DNA from: Thiosymbion sp942492625
Lineage (GTDB): Bacteria; Pseudomonadota; Gammaproteobacteria; Chromatiales; Chromatiaceae
Length of the DNA stretch: 64,000 bases
Reading direction: 5' to 3'
Assembly: GCA_942492625.1 (NCBI GenBank)
Contig: CALOFM010000042.1
Coordinates: 213,130 to 277,129, forward strand
Under the pieces are notes generated by a model that saw only the letters and a list, made by a program, of their open reading frames with translations, was not told the origin of the DNA and did no database searches. This document shows, one piece after another, positions 17,835 to 25,499 of the stretch. The position numbers and the translations under genes are program-made. Every line of letters starts with the position of its first letter. The first letter of the stretch is position 1.

Positions 17835-18055
17835 ATCGCCACTTGACTCCAACCCAGCTTTTCGGAAAGCGCTCGCCATTGCGCATCCGGCGGGGCCTGG
17901 ATGCACAGGTTTTCGCCCGTCACTGGATGGCGGAACGCCAGCGAGCGCGCTTGCAGGAGCAGCCGCGCGACTCCGAAGGTCTCCTTGAAGAAGCGGTTGT
18001 GCCGTCCCTCCCCGTGGGTCGTATCTCCGATCGATACAGAATCTTCAACGAGGCT
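17835..18055 (-). pseudogene. truC: Remnant of tRNA pseudouridine synthase TruC (C-terminal piece)
   Basis: In the minus frame, VEDSVSIGDTTHGEGRHNRF followed by RLLLQARSLAFRHPVTGENL matches the C-terminal third of TruC/RluA-type enzymes (the E. coli form has THG followed by LMLHA and HPFTGE). No start codon lies in the matching part, the catalytic RLD motif is absent, and the frame runs past the usual C-terminus into antisense of bcp. The body of the gene has been lost, joined directly to the end of the aor operon. Confidence 0.6.
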
Positions 18056-18354
18056 TATCCCCCACCGCGTTGAAAAGCGAGATCGAAACGCCGCAGGAAG
18101 CCTTCGCGTTCTTCGTCGGAAAACCCTTCGAGACGCAGGCTGACTTTGGTCTGGGGTAACAGGAGGGAGCCCAGGCGCTGCGTCTGCTCTTTGCCTAGGA
18201 GAATCTCCACCCGTCGTGCCGTATCCGAAATCAGAATCTGCGGCCCCCGTATCCGGCAATCCATCCCTGCTGCGGCAGCCGGGAGGGAACGCAAGAACTC
18301 CTGGTGCGTGAGGCCCATGGTGCGGTCCAGCTCGAATCGGTTCCTATCGCTCAT
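18055..18354 (-). CDS. Hypothetical protein at the 3' end of the aor operon
   Basis: A 99-residue frame starting at ATG 18354 (MSDRNRFELDRTMGLTHQEF). Residues 28-85 (AGMDCRIRGPQILISDTARR, then VEILLGKEQTQRLGSLLLPQ) look like a small mixed alpha/beta fold. I do not recognise the family. It lies 26 bases after the MoaD-like gene on the same strand, so it is likely co-transcribed and may be the fifth aor-operon member; that link is by position only. Confidence 0.6.
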   Translation of the reverse strand: MSDRNRFELDRTMGLTHQEFLRSLPAAAAGMDCRIRGPQILISDTARRVEILLGKEQTQRLGSLLLPQTKVSLRLEGFSDEEREGFLRRFDLAFQRGGG

Positions 18355-18380
18355 GTGACGATCAAGCGGGAAAGAGCAAT

Positions 18381-18632
18381 TCAACCCCCCGCGACGGGCG
18401 GCCATAAAGCGAGGGTATCGTCCTCGGACAAGGCCAGACTGTTGCGCTGGTGCGGCAGGATGAAGACCCCGTTGAGCACTACTAGGTGAGCCTGCTCCCG
18501 CGGCAGGCGGCACAGATCCATCACCTGGTGGGGCGTAGCCCCTTCCGGCACCTCCACGACCGCCAGATTGTGCTTGGCTCCTGGAGGAAGGTGGTCGCTC
18601 AGATTCGCAAAGAGCTTGAGGCGGATGCGCAT
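18381..18632 (-). CDS. aorD: MoaD/ThiS-like sulfur carrier of the aor operon
   Basis: An 83-residue ubiquitin-fold protein (MRIRLKLFANLSDHLPPGAK) with the diagnostic C-terminal Gly-Gly (WPPVAGG). In MoaD this diglycine is thiocarboxylated and gives sulfur for molybdopterin dithiolene synthesis. Position directly after the FAD subunit gene matches aorD of the Aromatoleum aldehyde oxidoreductase operon, where a dedicated MoaD-like protein is thought to serve tungsten cofactor. The start at 18632 is chosen for homology; the frame is open further upstream. Confidence 0.82.
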   Translation of the reverse strand: MRIRLKLFANLSDHLPPGAKHNLAVVEVPEGATPHQVMDLCRLPREQAHLVVLNGVFILPHQRNSLALSEDDTLALWPPVAGG

Positions 18633-18646
18633 GGGAAGCTCGTTAT

Positions 18647-19912
18647 CTATCCCTGCCCCTGCACCGCCGCCAGATAGGCCTCCATGATCCGGGTGGGATC
18701 TCGCATCAGCCTGTCCTTCCAGACCCCGAGCCCCCTCTCGCCCTGGATCAGTCCGCGGATAACGCCCAGGTTTTCGGTCAGTCCCAGGCTGGTGGCACCG
18801 ATGAGGCGATCGTCTCTGAATTGCAGATTGAGGTAGCGAAAACGATCGGCGTCCAGCAGCTCGACGCCGTCTCCCCCGTCGGCCCCCTGCCAAAGCCCGA
18901 AGGAGCTGGAGATCAGACCCAGGGTGTCGAGCACGTTCATGTTCAGATTGCCCGAGTGCGGGATGCGGCAGTCGGACGTCATATTGTGAGCGGCGACGCG
19001 TCCGTGCTCCACGGCGGTGGGCTGAATGGCTTGGACGTGAAATTGCCGCGTGGAGACGTCCAGCCCCTGGCAGACGTCACCGGCCGCGAACACGTCTTCG
19101 GCGCTGGTCATAAGACACTCGCTGACGAGCACGCCTTGGTCAATATCCACCCCCGAGCCCGCGAGAAAGTGCACGTTGGGCCGCACACCGGTGGCGCGAA
19201 TGATCAGGTCTGCCGGCAGGCTCCTGCCGTCGTCCAGTTCCACGCTCGAGAGCCCCGCGCCCGCCTCGCCCTGCCGGCCAGGCTGCACCGCTACAGCCTT
19301 GGTTCCGGTCAAGACCTCGACGCCTTTGCGCTCGCACCAGCGCTTGAGCAGTCCGCCGGCAGTCGGGTTCATCATGCGCGGTACCATGCGGTCCATGGGC
19401 TCGACTACGGCAAGGTCCGCTCCCCGCTCAGCCAGGGCCTCCAAGATGATACAGCCGATGAATCCAGCACCGAGCAGCACTACCTTGCTGCCCGGCTTGG
19501 CGCGCGCGTGGATCTTGCGGGCGTCCGCAAGGGTCCAGCAGGGCAGCACGCCATCGGAGTCGATGCCGGGTACCGGCGGCAGTGCGGGGCTGGAGCCCGT
19601 GGCGATCAGGAGCCGATCGTAGCTCAGCGTCCCCGCCCCACGCAGCCGCAGCTGATGGTCCCGGGAGTCTAGCTGCTCGACAAGGGCCCTCTGGACCTCG
19701 ATGCGTTGGTCCTCGAAGAAGTTCGTGTCGGACTTGAGGTGAGTGCCCTTCTCGGCGATCGTATCGGTCAAGTAGTAGGGTAGGGCCATACGCGAGTACG
19801 GGGGCTCGGGCTCGTCGCCGATCAGGGTGATCTGGGCCCCCGCATCGAGCTGGCGCAGAGTTTCGCAAGCGGTGACGCCGGCGGGGCCGGCGCCTATTAC
19901 GACGTGATGCAT
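18647..19912 (-). CDS. aorC: FAD-dependent oxidoreductase subunit of aldehyde oxidoreductase (AorC-like)
   Basis: A 421-residue pyridine-nucleotide-disulfide-type flavoprotein. The N-terminal FAD site is HHVVIGAGPAGVTACETL, the NAD site is KVVLLGAGFIGCIILEAL near residue 145, and VFAAGDVCQG is the second FAD motif. There is no redox-active CxxxxC. In the Aromatoleum enzyme the FAD subunit passes electrons between the FeS chain and NAD. Here it follows the tungsten subunit gene after a gap of about 100 bases and precedes the MoaD-like gene. Confidence 0.85.
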   Translation of the reverse strand: MHHVVIGAGPAGVTACETLRQLDAGAQITLIGDEPEPPYSRMALPYYLTDTIAEKGTHLKSDTNFFEDQRIEVQRALVEQLDSRDHQLRLRGAGTLSYDRLLIATGSSPALPPVPGIDSDGVLPCWTLADARKIHARAKPGSKVVLLGAGFIGCIILEALAERGADLAVVEPMDRMVPRMMNPTAGGLLKRWCERKGVEVLTGTKAVAVQPGRQGEAGAGLSSVELDDGRSLPADLIIRATGVRPNVHFLAGSGVDIDQGVLVSECLMTSAEDVFAAGDVCQGLDVSTRQFHVQAIQPTAVEHGRVAAHNMTSDCRIPHSGNLNMNVLDTLGLISSSFGLWQGADGGDGVELLDADRFRYLNLQFRDDRLIGATSLGLTENLGVIRGLIQGERGLGVWKDRLMRDPTRIMEAYLAAVQGQG

Positions 19913-20010
19913 GGTGGCTTTCTCGCGGAGGATGAAGGATCGAGTTGCGAGGCTCGAGGTGCGAGGCTGGACGAGATTCTCCTCGGCCCTCGCCCCTCAA
20001 GCCTTTGTTC

Positions 20011-21861
20011 CTAGAGTCCGAGACGCGTGCGTGTCTCCGCCGTAGGCACCCCCTCCAAGCTCCACCCGCGCAGCTCGTAGTACTCCGGCAGCATTTTGTC
20101 GAGCTCGTTCACCTTGCCCGTGGCCGGCCCGGTCTTGGCAGCTTCCTTGAGCAGGCGTTCCGGGAGCGTGTCGTCAGCGGCGGTAATGCCCGCCTTGAGG
20201 TTGAAGTCGCGCTCCAGGTTCCAGACGCGCTCACCCAGGGCGATGAGGCTGTCTACGTCCCAGGTGCCTTCGCAGGCCGCGTCGATCTGGGGAGCGATGT
20301 CCTCAAGAGTCCAGGCGAAGGTGGTGAATACGCAGATCCCGGCCGAGTCCACCGCTGCAGTGGCATCCTGAAAGGCCTTTACGAGACCCGCCTTGCCGTC
20401 GCTGACCAAGGGGTCGGTCTTCTCCGGGATTCCCAGTACCTCTGAAGCGACCGTGTAGCCGCGCAGGTGACAGGCTCCACGATTAGAAGTCGCATAGGCC
20501 AGGCCCATACCTTGGATGCCGCGGGGATCGTAGGCCGGAAATTCCTGGCTCTTGACCGTCATTGACAGCTCGGGATGGCCGTACTTCTCGCACAGACGCT
20601 TGGAGCCCAGTCCCAGGTCTTTGCCGAAGCCCTCTCCCTTTGCGACCATCTCCGCGGCCTTTGACAGGATCTCGGCGGAGCCGAAGCGGAAATCCAGCCC
20701 GTCCGTGTGCTCCTGCGTGATGGCGCCTACTTTGTAGAGCTCCATGGCCGCCGCAACCGTGGCGCCGAAGCTGATGGGGTCGAAGCCGTCCTCGTTGCAA
20801 ACGAAATTGGCGTAGGTCAGGACATCGAGGTCGTCTATTCCCGTGTCCGGCCCCATGGCCCAAGCCGCCTCGTATTCGAGCCCTCCGGAGTTACCCCAGT
20901 ACTCGGGCTTGTGCTCGACGGTGAAGTGACCCTGGTCGATGGTGGAAATGCGCCCGCAGGCGATGGTGCATCCGTAACAAGCTGCGTTCGTGGTTAGATT
21001 CGGCTTGCCATCGCTCTTGCGCGGCTCGTGCATGGCCTCACCCGAGACGTCCGCGGCACCCTCGAATTGGACCTCGCGCATGTTGCGGGTGGGCAGGGCG
21101 CCGATTTCGTTGATGACGTTCATCAGCACCTGGGTACCGTAGGTGGGCAGTCCCTGGCCGGTGACCGCGTTCTCCGCCAGCACCTTCTTGCCCGCGCTCA
21201 CTGCTGCCATGAAGCGCTTGGGGTCCTTGATGTTGCCGGTCCCGAGGGTGCCGCGCACCGCCACCGCCTTGAGGTTCTTGGAGGCCATCACCGTGCCCAC
21301 CCCGGAACGGCCCGCCGCCCGGTGCAGGTCGTTGACCACCGCCGCGTAGAGGCAGCCGGCCTCGGCGGAGCGGCCCACCGCGGCGACGCGCAGCAGCGGG
21401 TCCTGGTGGCGCTTGTGCAGCCACTCGTCCGTGTGCCACACCGACGTCCCCCAGATCTCGTCCGCAGGGAGGATCTCTGCCTGCTCGTTGGTTACGAGGA
21501 GATAAACGGGCTGGGCCGCCTTCCCCTCGAAAATGATCATGTCCCAGCCGGCGTGCTTGAGCTCGGCGCCGATGAAGCCGCCGGAGTTGGAGCAGGCCAC
21601 GCAGCCGGTCAGGGGGCTCTTGGTGATGACCGAGTACCGCCCGCCGGTGGAGGCCATGGTCCCGGTCAGGGGGCCCGTGGCCATGATGAGCTTATTGTCC
21701 AGTCCCAAGGCGTCACAGGCGGGATCGATCTCCTCGCACAGGTATTTGGTCGCCAGGCCCCGCTGCCCCAGATATTGGCCCACCCACTCCATGTTGAGCG
21801 GCTCCGCCTCGGCCGTGCCGGCGGTCAGGTTCACACGCAGAATTTTTCCAGTCCAAGCCAT
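20011..21861 (-). CDS. aorB: Tungsten-dependent aldehyde:ferredoxin oxidoreductase large subunit
   Basis: A 616-residue AOR-family enzyme that interconverts aldehydes and carboxylates with a W-bis-pterin cofactor and one [4Fe-4S] cluster. It opens MAWTGKILRVNLTAG. The GPLTGTMASTGGRYSVITKS region is the pterin-binding signature. The cluster ligands are in CYGCTIACGR and later in NRGACHLRG. It sits between the FeS subunit gene (13-base gap) and the FAD subunit gene on the same strand. This three-subunit order matches bacterial aorABC rather than archaeal single-subunit AOR, so NAD or another partner may accept electrons. Confidence 0.93.
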   Translation of the reverse strand: MAWTGKILRVNLTAGTAEAEPLNMEWVGQYLGQRGLATKYLCEEIDPACDALGLDNKLIMATGPLTGTMASTGGRYSVITKSPLTGCVACSNSGGFIGAELKHAGWDMIIFEGKAAQPVYLLVTNEQAEILPADEIWGTSVWHTDEWLHKRHQDPLLRVAAVGRSAEAGCLYAAVVNDLHRAAGRSGVGTVMASKNLKAVAVRGTLGTGNIKDPKRFMAAVSAGKKVLAENAVTGQGLPTYGTQVLMNVINEIGALPTRNMREVQFEGAADVSGEAMHEPRKSDGKPNLTTNAACYGCTIACGRISTIDQGHFTVEHKPEYWGNSGGLEYEAAWAMGPDTGIDDLDVLTYANFVCNEDGFDPISFGATVAAAMELYKVGAITQEHTDGLDFRFGSAEILSKAAEMVAKGEGFGKDLGLGSKRLCEKYGHPELSMTVKSQEFPAYDPRGIQGMGLAYATSNRGACHLRGYTVASEVLGIPEKTDPLVSDGKAGLVKAFQDATAAVDSAGICVFTTFAWTLEDIAPQIDAACEGTWDVDSLIALGERVWNLERDFNLKAGITAADDTLPERLLKEAAKTGPATGKVNELDKMLPEYYELRGWSLEGVPTAETRTRLGL

Positions 21862-21874
21862 TATCTGTACCTCC

Positions 21875-22354
21875 TCAGGAGTTCGCGGCGGCGCCGGCCA
21901 GGCTCTTCTCTGCCCAGGCCTGCATACGGTCGTGGCCGGTCTGATCCGCGTCCACGTAAGTAATTGCCGCCGTCGGACATGCCTTGGCGCATTCCGGGTC
22001 GCCCCCGCACAGGTCGCACTTGATGACCTTTCCGGTGGACTGGTTGTAGTTCACGGTGCCGAAGGGGCAAGCGATGGTGCAAACCTTGCAGCCTACGCAG
22101 CGGTCCTCCACGATGTCCTTGGAGCCGGTGGCGGCGTTGAGCACGATGGCGTCCACGGGGCAGGCGCGCAGACACCAGGCGTCGGCACACTGGGTGCAGG
22201 TGTAGGGTACGAAGCGGCCCTGGTCATGGAAGGTGAAGACCCGGATGCGGGACTTGGCGGGGTTGAAAACGCCCTCGTTTTCGTACGAGCAAGCCATCTC
22301 GCATTGGAGACACCCGGTACACTTGAGGGGATCGATGTTGAGTGATCTCTGCAT
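21875..22354 (-). CDS. aorA: Polyferredoxin subunit of aldehyde oxidoreductase (AorA-like)
   Basis: A 159-residue electron-transfer protein with four [4Fe-4S] Cys clusters: CTGCLQCEMAC, CTQCADAWCLRACP, CVGCKVCTIACP and CDLCGGDPECAKACP. This layout matches the small subunit of Aromatoleum AOR and DMSO-reductase-type HybA/HycB proteins. The start at 22354 is preceded by a good GGAGGA. It is first in the operon, with a large palindromic repeat 85 bases upstream. Confidence 0.9.
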   Translation of the reverse strand: MQRSLNIDPLKCTGCLQCEMACSYENEGVFNPAKSRIRVFTFHDQGRFVPYTCTQCADAWCLRACPVDAIVLNAATGSKDIVEDRCVGCKVCTIACPFGTVNYNQSTGKVIKCDLCGGDPECAKACPTAAITYVDADQTGHDRMQAWAEKSLAGAAANS

Positions 22355-22437
22355 GGCTCCTCCTTCTGGGCATTGCCGTTCGCGTGGTTATTCTTGCCAG
22401 CGGTACCATAGGTTATCCGCTTGAAAGTTCCCCAAGC

Positions 22438-22600
22438 TTAGGCGATTTCTGTCAAATCTCATACCATCTTGCTTGTCTTTTCGCCCGGCTTCTGTGTCGC
22501 GACAACAGTTGCATAGTCCGACTATGCGCCTGTTGTCGCTCCTTGAAGCCGAACGAAAATACGGCGCAATCTGGTATGAGATTCTCCGGCAATCGCCTTA
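22438..22600. repeat. MITE/REP-like palindromic element, full copy B
   Basis: A 159-base imperfect palindrome. The arms are AGGCGATTTCTGTCAAATCT on the left and, inverted, AGGCGATTGCCGGAGAATCT on the right. Inner arms CATACCATCTTG and CAATCTGGTATG pair, then CTTTTCG..GGCTTC pairs with GAAGCCGAACGAAA. The centre GCGACAACAG..CTGTTGTCGC closes the hairpin. There is no coding capacity. It lies between the divergent aorA and NYN genes. Confidence 0.82.
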
Positions 22601-22655
22601 GGCGATCGAGGATGGGATGAGCATGCCTTTATCCGCATATTTGAGGACGTTACCC

Positions 22656-23465
22656 ATGCAACAACCCGGCGACGCGAAAATCATGGCCCTGTTCTGCGAC
22701 TTCGAGAACGTCGCGCTCGGGGTCAGAGACGCCAATTACGGCAAATTCGACATCGGCAAGGTCCTTGAGCGCTTGCTGCTGAAGGGAAACATCGTGGTCA
22801 AGAAGGCCTATTGCGACTGGGCGCGGTACAAGGAGGACAAGCCTGCGATGCACGAGGCCTCCTTCGAGCTGATCGAGATCCCTCACCTGCGGCAATCGGG
22901 CAAGAATTCGGCGGACATCCGGATGGTGGTCGACGCCCTCGACCTTTGTTACACGAAAGAGCACGTGGACACCTTCGTCATCATCAGCGGGGATTCGGAT
23001 TTCTCCCCCCTGGTAAGCAAGCTGCGCGAGAACAACAAGACGGTGATCGGGGTGGGGGTCAAGAATTCGACGTCCGACCTTCTGATCGCCAATTGCGACG
23101 AGTTCATCTATTACGACGACTTGGTCCACCGCAGGCTGCCCCGCGCAAAGCCGGCTTCGGGCAAAGGTGCCGCGAAAAAGACTCGCAGCAAGAAAACCAT
23201 GGAGAGCAATGCGGACGAAGACAAGAAGCAGGAGGCTTGGGCCCTGATCGTACAGACCTACGAGGCGCTGCTGGAGGAGCGCGGCGAAGGGGAGAAGATC
23301 TGGGGCTCCATGATCAAGCAGGCCCTGAAACGCCGCAAGCCGGGATTCGCCGAGTCTTACTACGGCTTCCGGTCCTTCGGTGAGTTGCTGGAGGAAGCCA
23401 GGACGCGCGGCATCCTGGAGCTGGAGCGGGACGAGAAATCCGGCGGTTTTCTCGTCAAAGGCTAG
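22656..23465 (+). CDS. NYN-domain (LabA/DUF88) ribonuclease-like protein with C-terminal LOTUS domain
   Basis: A 269-residue protein. The NYN domain (residues about 10-155) has the acidic set FCDFENV, DIRMVVDAL and ISGDSDFSPLVSKLR, typical of Mg-dependent PIN-like RNases. A Lys-rich linker follows. Residues 195-269 (AWALIVQTYEALLEERGEGE through FRSFGELLEEARTRGILEL) fit an OST-HTH/LOTUS domain. The start at 22656 is chosen because GAGGA precedes it at good spacing; an earlier in-frame ATG at 22617 is only 18 bases after the repeat element. It shares the CTAG of its stop codon with the convergent CBS gene. Confidence 0.88.
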   Translation: MQQPGDAKIMALFCDFENVALGVRDANYGKFDIGKVLERLLLKGNIVVKKAYCDWARYKEDKPAMHEASFELIEIPHLRQSGKNSADIRMVVDALDLCYTKEHVDTFVIISGDSDFSPLVSKLRENNKTVIGVGVKNSTSDLLIANCDEFIYYDDLVHRRLPRAKPASGKGAAKKTRSKKTMESNADEDKKQEAWALIVQTYEALLEERGEGEKIWGSMIKQALKRRKPGFAESYYGFRSFGELLEEARTRGILELERDEKSGGFLVKG

Positions 23466-23890
23466 GTCGCAATGTACTCGCGAAGGGCCGCTGCCTCCGC
23501 TTCGATCTCTTCGATCCGGCTCTTGACCGCGTCACCGATACTGACGATGCCTACCAGCTGCTCTGCGTCGTAGACCGGAAGGTGACGCACTCGGCGCTCC
23601 GTCATTTTCGCCATCAGATGGACCACCGAGTCTTCGGGCGCACACTTGACCAGATCGGACGTCATGAGGGATTCCACCGTCACGCCCGTGAGGTCCGCGC
23701 CCTTGGAAGCGATGCCGGTTACGATATCGCGCTCGGACAGGATGCCGACCGCCTTTTCCTGCTCGTCGACCACCAGCAAGGCGCCGATCCTGCACTCTAC
23801 GAGTGTCTTCGCGGCATCGGCGGCGGAGGTCCCACCGCGCGTGGTGTGTACCGTTCGGCCTTTCTGATCCAGAAGCGCGGAAACTTTCAT
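23462..23890 (-). CDS. CBS-domain pair protein
   Basis: A 142-residue protein of two CBS motifs with nothing else (Bateman module). The first is AAKTLVECRIGALLVVDEQEKAVGI, the second VHLMAKMTERRVRHLPVYDAEQ, ending in a short coiled tail. Stand-alone CBS pairs bind adenosine nucleotides and often regulate partners. Its TAG stop shares the CTAG palindrome with the TAG of the convergent NYN gene, a four-base tail-to-tail overlap. Confidence 0.9.
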   Translation of the reverse strand: MKVSALLDQKGRTVHTTRGGTSAADAAKTLVECRIGALLVVDEQEKAVGILSERDIVTGIASKGADLTGVTVESLMTSDLVKCAPEDSVVHLMAKMTERRVRHLPVYDAEQLVGIVSIGDAVKSRIEEIEAEAAALREYIAT

Positions 23891-23919
23891 TGCGACCCTC
23901 CCCGGGAATGAGTAAGCGT

Positions 23920-24081
23920 TATGCGATTGGCGGAAAAGAATCTACCGGCTCGCGCCGGGTTTTCGTTCGGCTTCAAGGCGCGGCAACAGGGGCATCGTTG
24001 ATCTGTGCAGCTGCTTAGGCAACGCTGAAAACGATCGAGACGCCAAGAAATAAAGTAAAGTATCTGACAAAACTCGCCTTT
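23920..24081. repeat. MITE/REP-like element, degenerate full-length copy D
   Basis: Read from 23922, this follows the inverted sequence of the copy at 22440: the outer arm GCGATTGGCGGA, then GCGCCGGGTTTTCGTTCGGC, TTCAAGG and GCAACAG. The far arm is CTGACAAAACTCGCCT at 24064-24079. The end-to-end length of 158 bases equals the intact copy (159), but the centre has diverged. It fills the gap between the CBS gene and the lipid kinase gene. Confidence 0.65.
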
Positions 24082-24107
24082 AGTCTTGGATCAGATCGGC
24101 GATCCTG

Positions 24108-25034
24108 TCAAGGCAGCGATTGCTGCAACAAGGGGGCGGCGGCCTTCGGAAGAACGACCGGGAGTCGCCGCTTCAGCACCTTGAAACGGATGGTTGCCTG
24201 CGAGCCGGTGAAGGGTTCACCGTCTAGGTTGAGAAACACCTCCCCGCCCTCCGGCGCGTCGACCTCAAGCCAGGGCTCGCGCCGATAAAGGGTGTATCGA
24301 TTGCCCGGATCCGTGGGATTACGGAGCTCGCCGACGACCGCGTCGACGTCCTCGAGTTCGGCCTCTCGTACAAGCAGAATGTCGAGCAGACCATCGTCCA
24401 AAAGGGCGTTGGGTGTCACCTGGAAGCCGCCTCCCGCCTGGCGTCCGTTGCCGATGGCGCCAAGGAGGAAAGACCCGCTGATGGTCTCTCCCGGCACCCT
24501 GAATTCGGTGCTTGCCGTGCTCGTACGCTGGAGCAGGGAGAGGAAGCCCATCAAGGCGTAGGCCGCCCCACCGAGCCGGCGTTTGAGCTCCGGGGGGGTC
24601 GCCGTGATGGGTGCGCCGAAGCCGCCGGAGGCGACGTTGATGAAGAAGCTACCGTCGGCCGCCGCTATGTCAATCGATGTGGCGCGTCCCGTTGCCGCCA
24701 GAAACAGCGCCTCAAAGGGCTCGGCAGGGATGCCGCAGCCCACAGCAAAGTCGTTGGCGGTTCCCAGAGGCAGGATCGCCAAGCTCGCTCGCGGCTGTGT
24801 GTCCACCTGCATGAGCCCGGTTACGACTCCGTTGACCGTGCCGTCCCCACCAGCGGCGACGGCGACCTCGACTCCCTGTGCGACGGCTTCGGCTGCGAAC
24901 CGGGCGGCATCACCCGCCTCCCGAGTGACCCGCACCTCGAGCCGATGTCCCGCTGCACGGATTCGCGAAACGGCATTCGGAAGCCTCGGGTCGCCGGCGA
25001 CCTTACCGTTCAGAATCATCCGTAGCGTTCGCAT
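24108..25034 (-). CDS. yegS: Lipid kinase of the YegS/diacylglycerol kinase family
   Basis: A 308-residue cytoplasmic or membrane-associated lipid kinase. The nucleotide site AAGGDGTVNGVVTGLM (about 61-76) is the DAGK catalytic signature. LAILPLGTANDFAVGCGIP follows, typical of YegS. The C-terminal beta-sandwich ends in FKVLKRRLPVVLPK. YegS phosphorylates phosphatidylglycerol in E. coli. It is monocistronic here, with no obvious partner. Confidence 0.9.
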   Translation of the reverse strand: MRTLRMILNGKVAGDPRLPNAVSRIRAAGHRLEVRVTREAGDAARFAAEAVAQGVEVAVAAGGDGTVNGVVTGLMQVDTQPRASLAILPLGTANDFAVGCGIPAEPFEALFLAATGRATSIDIAAADGSFFINVASGGFGAPITATPPELKRRLGGAAYALMGFLSLLQRTSTASTEFRVPGETISGSFLLGAIGNGRQAGGGFQVTPNALLDDGLLDILLVREAELEDVDAVVGELRNPTDPGNRYTLYRREPWLEVDAPEGGEVFLNLDGEPFTGSQATIRFKVLKRRLPVVLPKAAAPLLQQSLP

Positions 25035-25142
25035 TCATCCGACTCCGAGAGTAAAGAATCCGTCACGGTACAGGCACCGGGTGTTCAAGATTTGCCTATA
25101 ACATAGGCGAAAGAAACAAAAAAACCGAGGAGGTCCAAAGAG

Positions 25143-25499
25143 ATGAGCGTAGAACGACGATACGGCGCCCGACATCCCATCGACTTGCGGGTGCATGTCC
25201 GCTACCGCAAGCGGCGGTTGCATTGCGCCCGTGCACGCAATCTATCCACCAATGGCATGTTTCTGGATGTCCAGTCCGTCACTCTGCCCGACGGCACCCT
25301 GGTAGAGCTGGAGCTGGACAGACAGGGCGAGGAGTTGCGGATCCCTGCGATGGTGGTCCACCACAGGGGTTCGGGAATCGGCGTCATTTTCCGGGACCCG
25401 CAGCCCGAGCTGTTCGAGGAGCTGTCCGCGCTCAGCCGTACACATTGTCCGGCAGCCAGGTCGCGATCTGAGGCCACAACGCAAGCGCGCCCAGCATAG
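25143..25499 (+). CDS. PilZ domain protein
   Basis: A 118-residue single-domain PilZ protein, a likely cyclic-di-GMP receptor. The N-terminal basic motif is ERRYGARHPIDL and the second motif is RNLSTNGMFLDV (D/N-x-S-x-x-G). The ATG at 25143 follows an excellent Shine-Dalgarno (gaggaggtccaaagag). The last 68 bases overlap the 3' end of the convergent TRAP permease gene, so the C-terminal HCPAARSRSEATTQARPA is probably an extension without homology. Confidence 0.85.
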   Translation: MSVERRYGARHPIDLRVHVRYRKRRLHCARARNLSTNGMFLDVQSVTLPDGTLVELELDRQGEELRIPAMVVHHRGSGIGVIFRDPQPELFEELSALSRTHCPAARSRSEATTQARPA

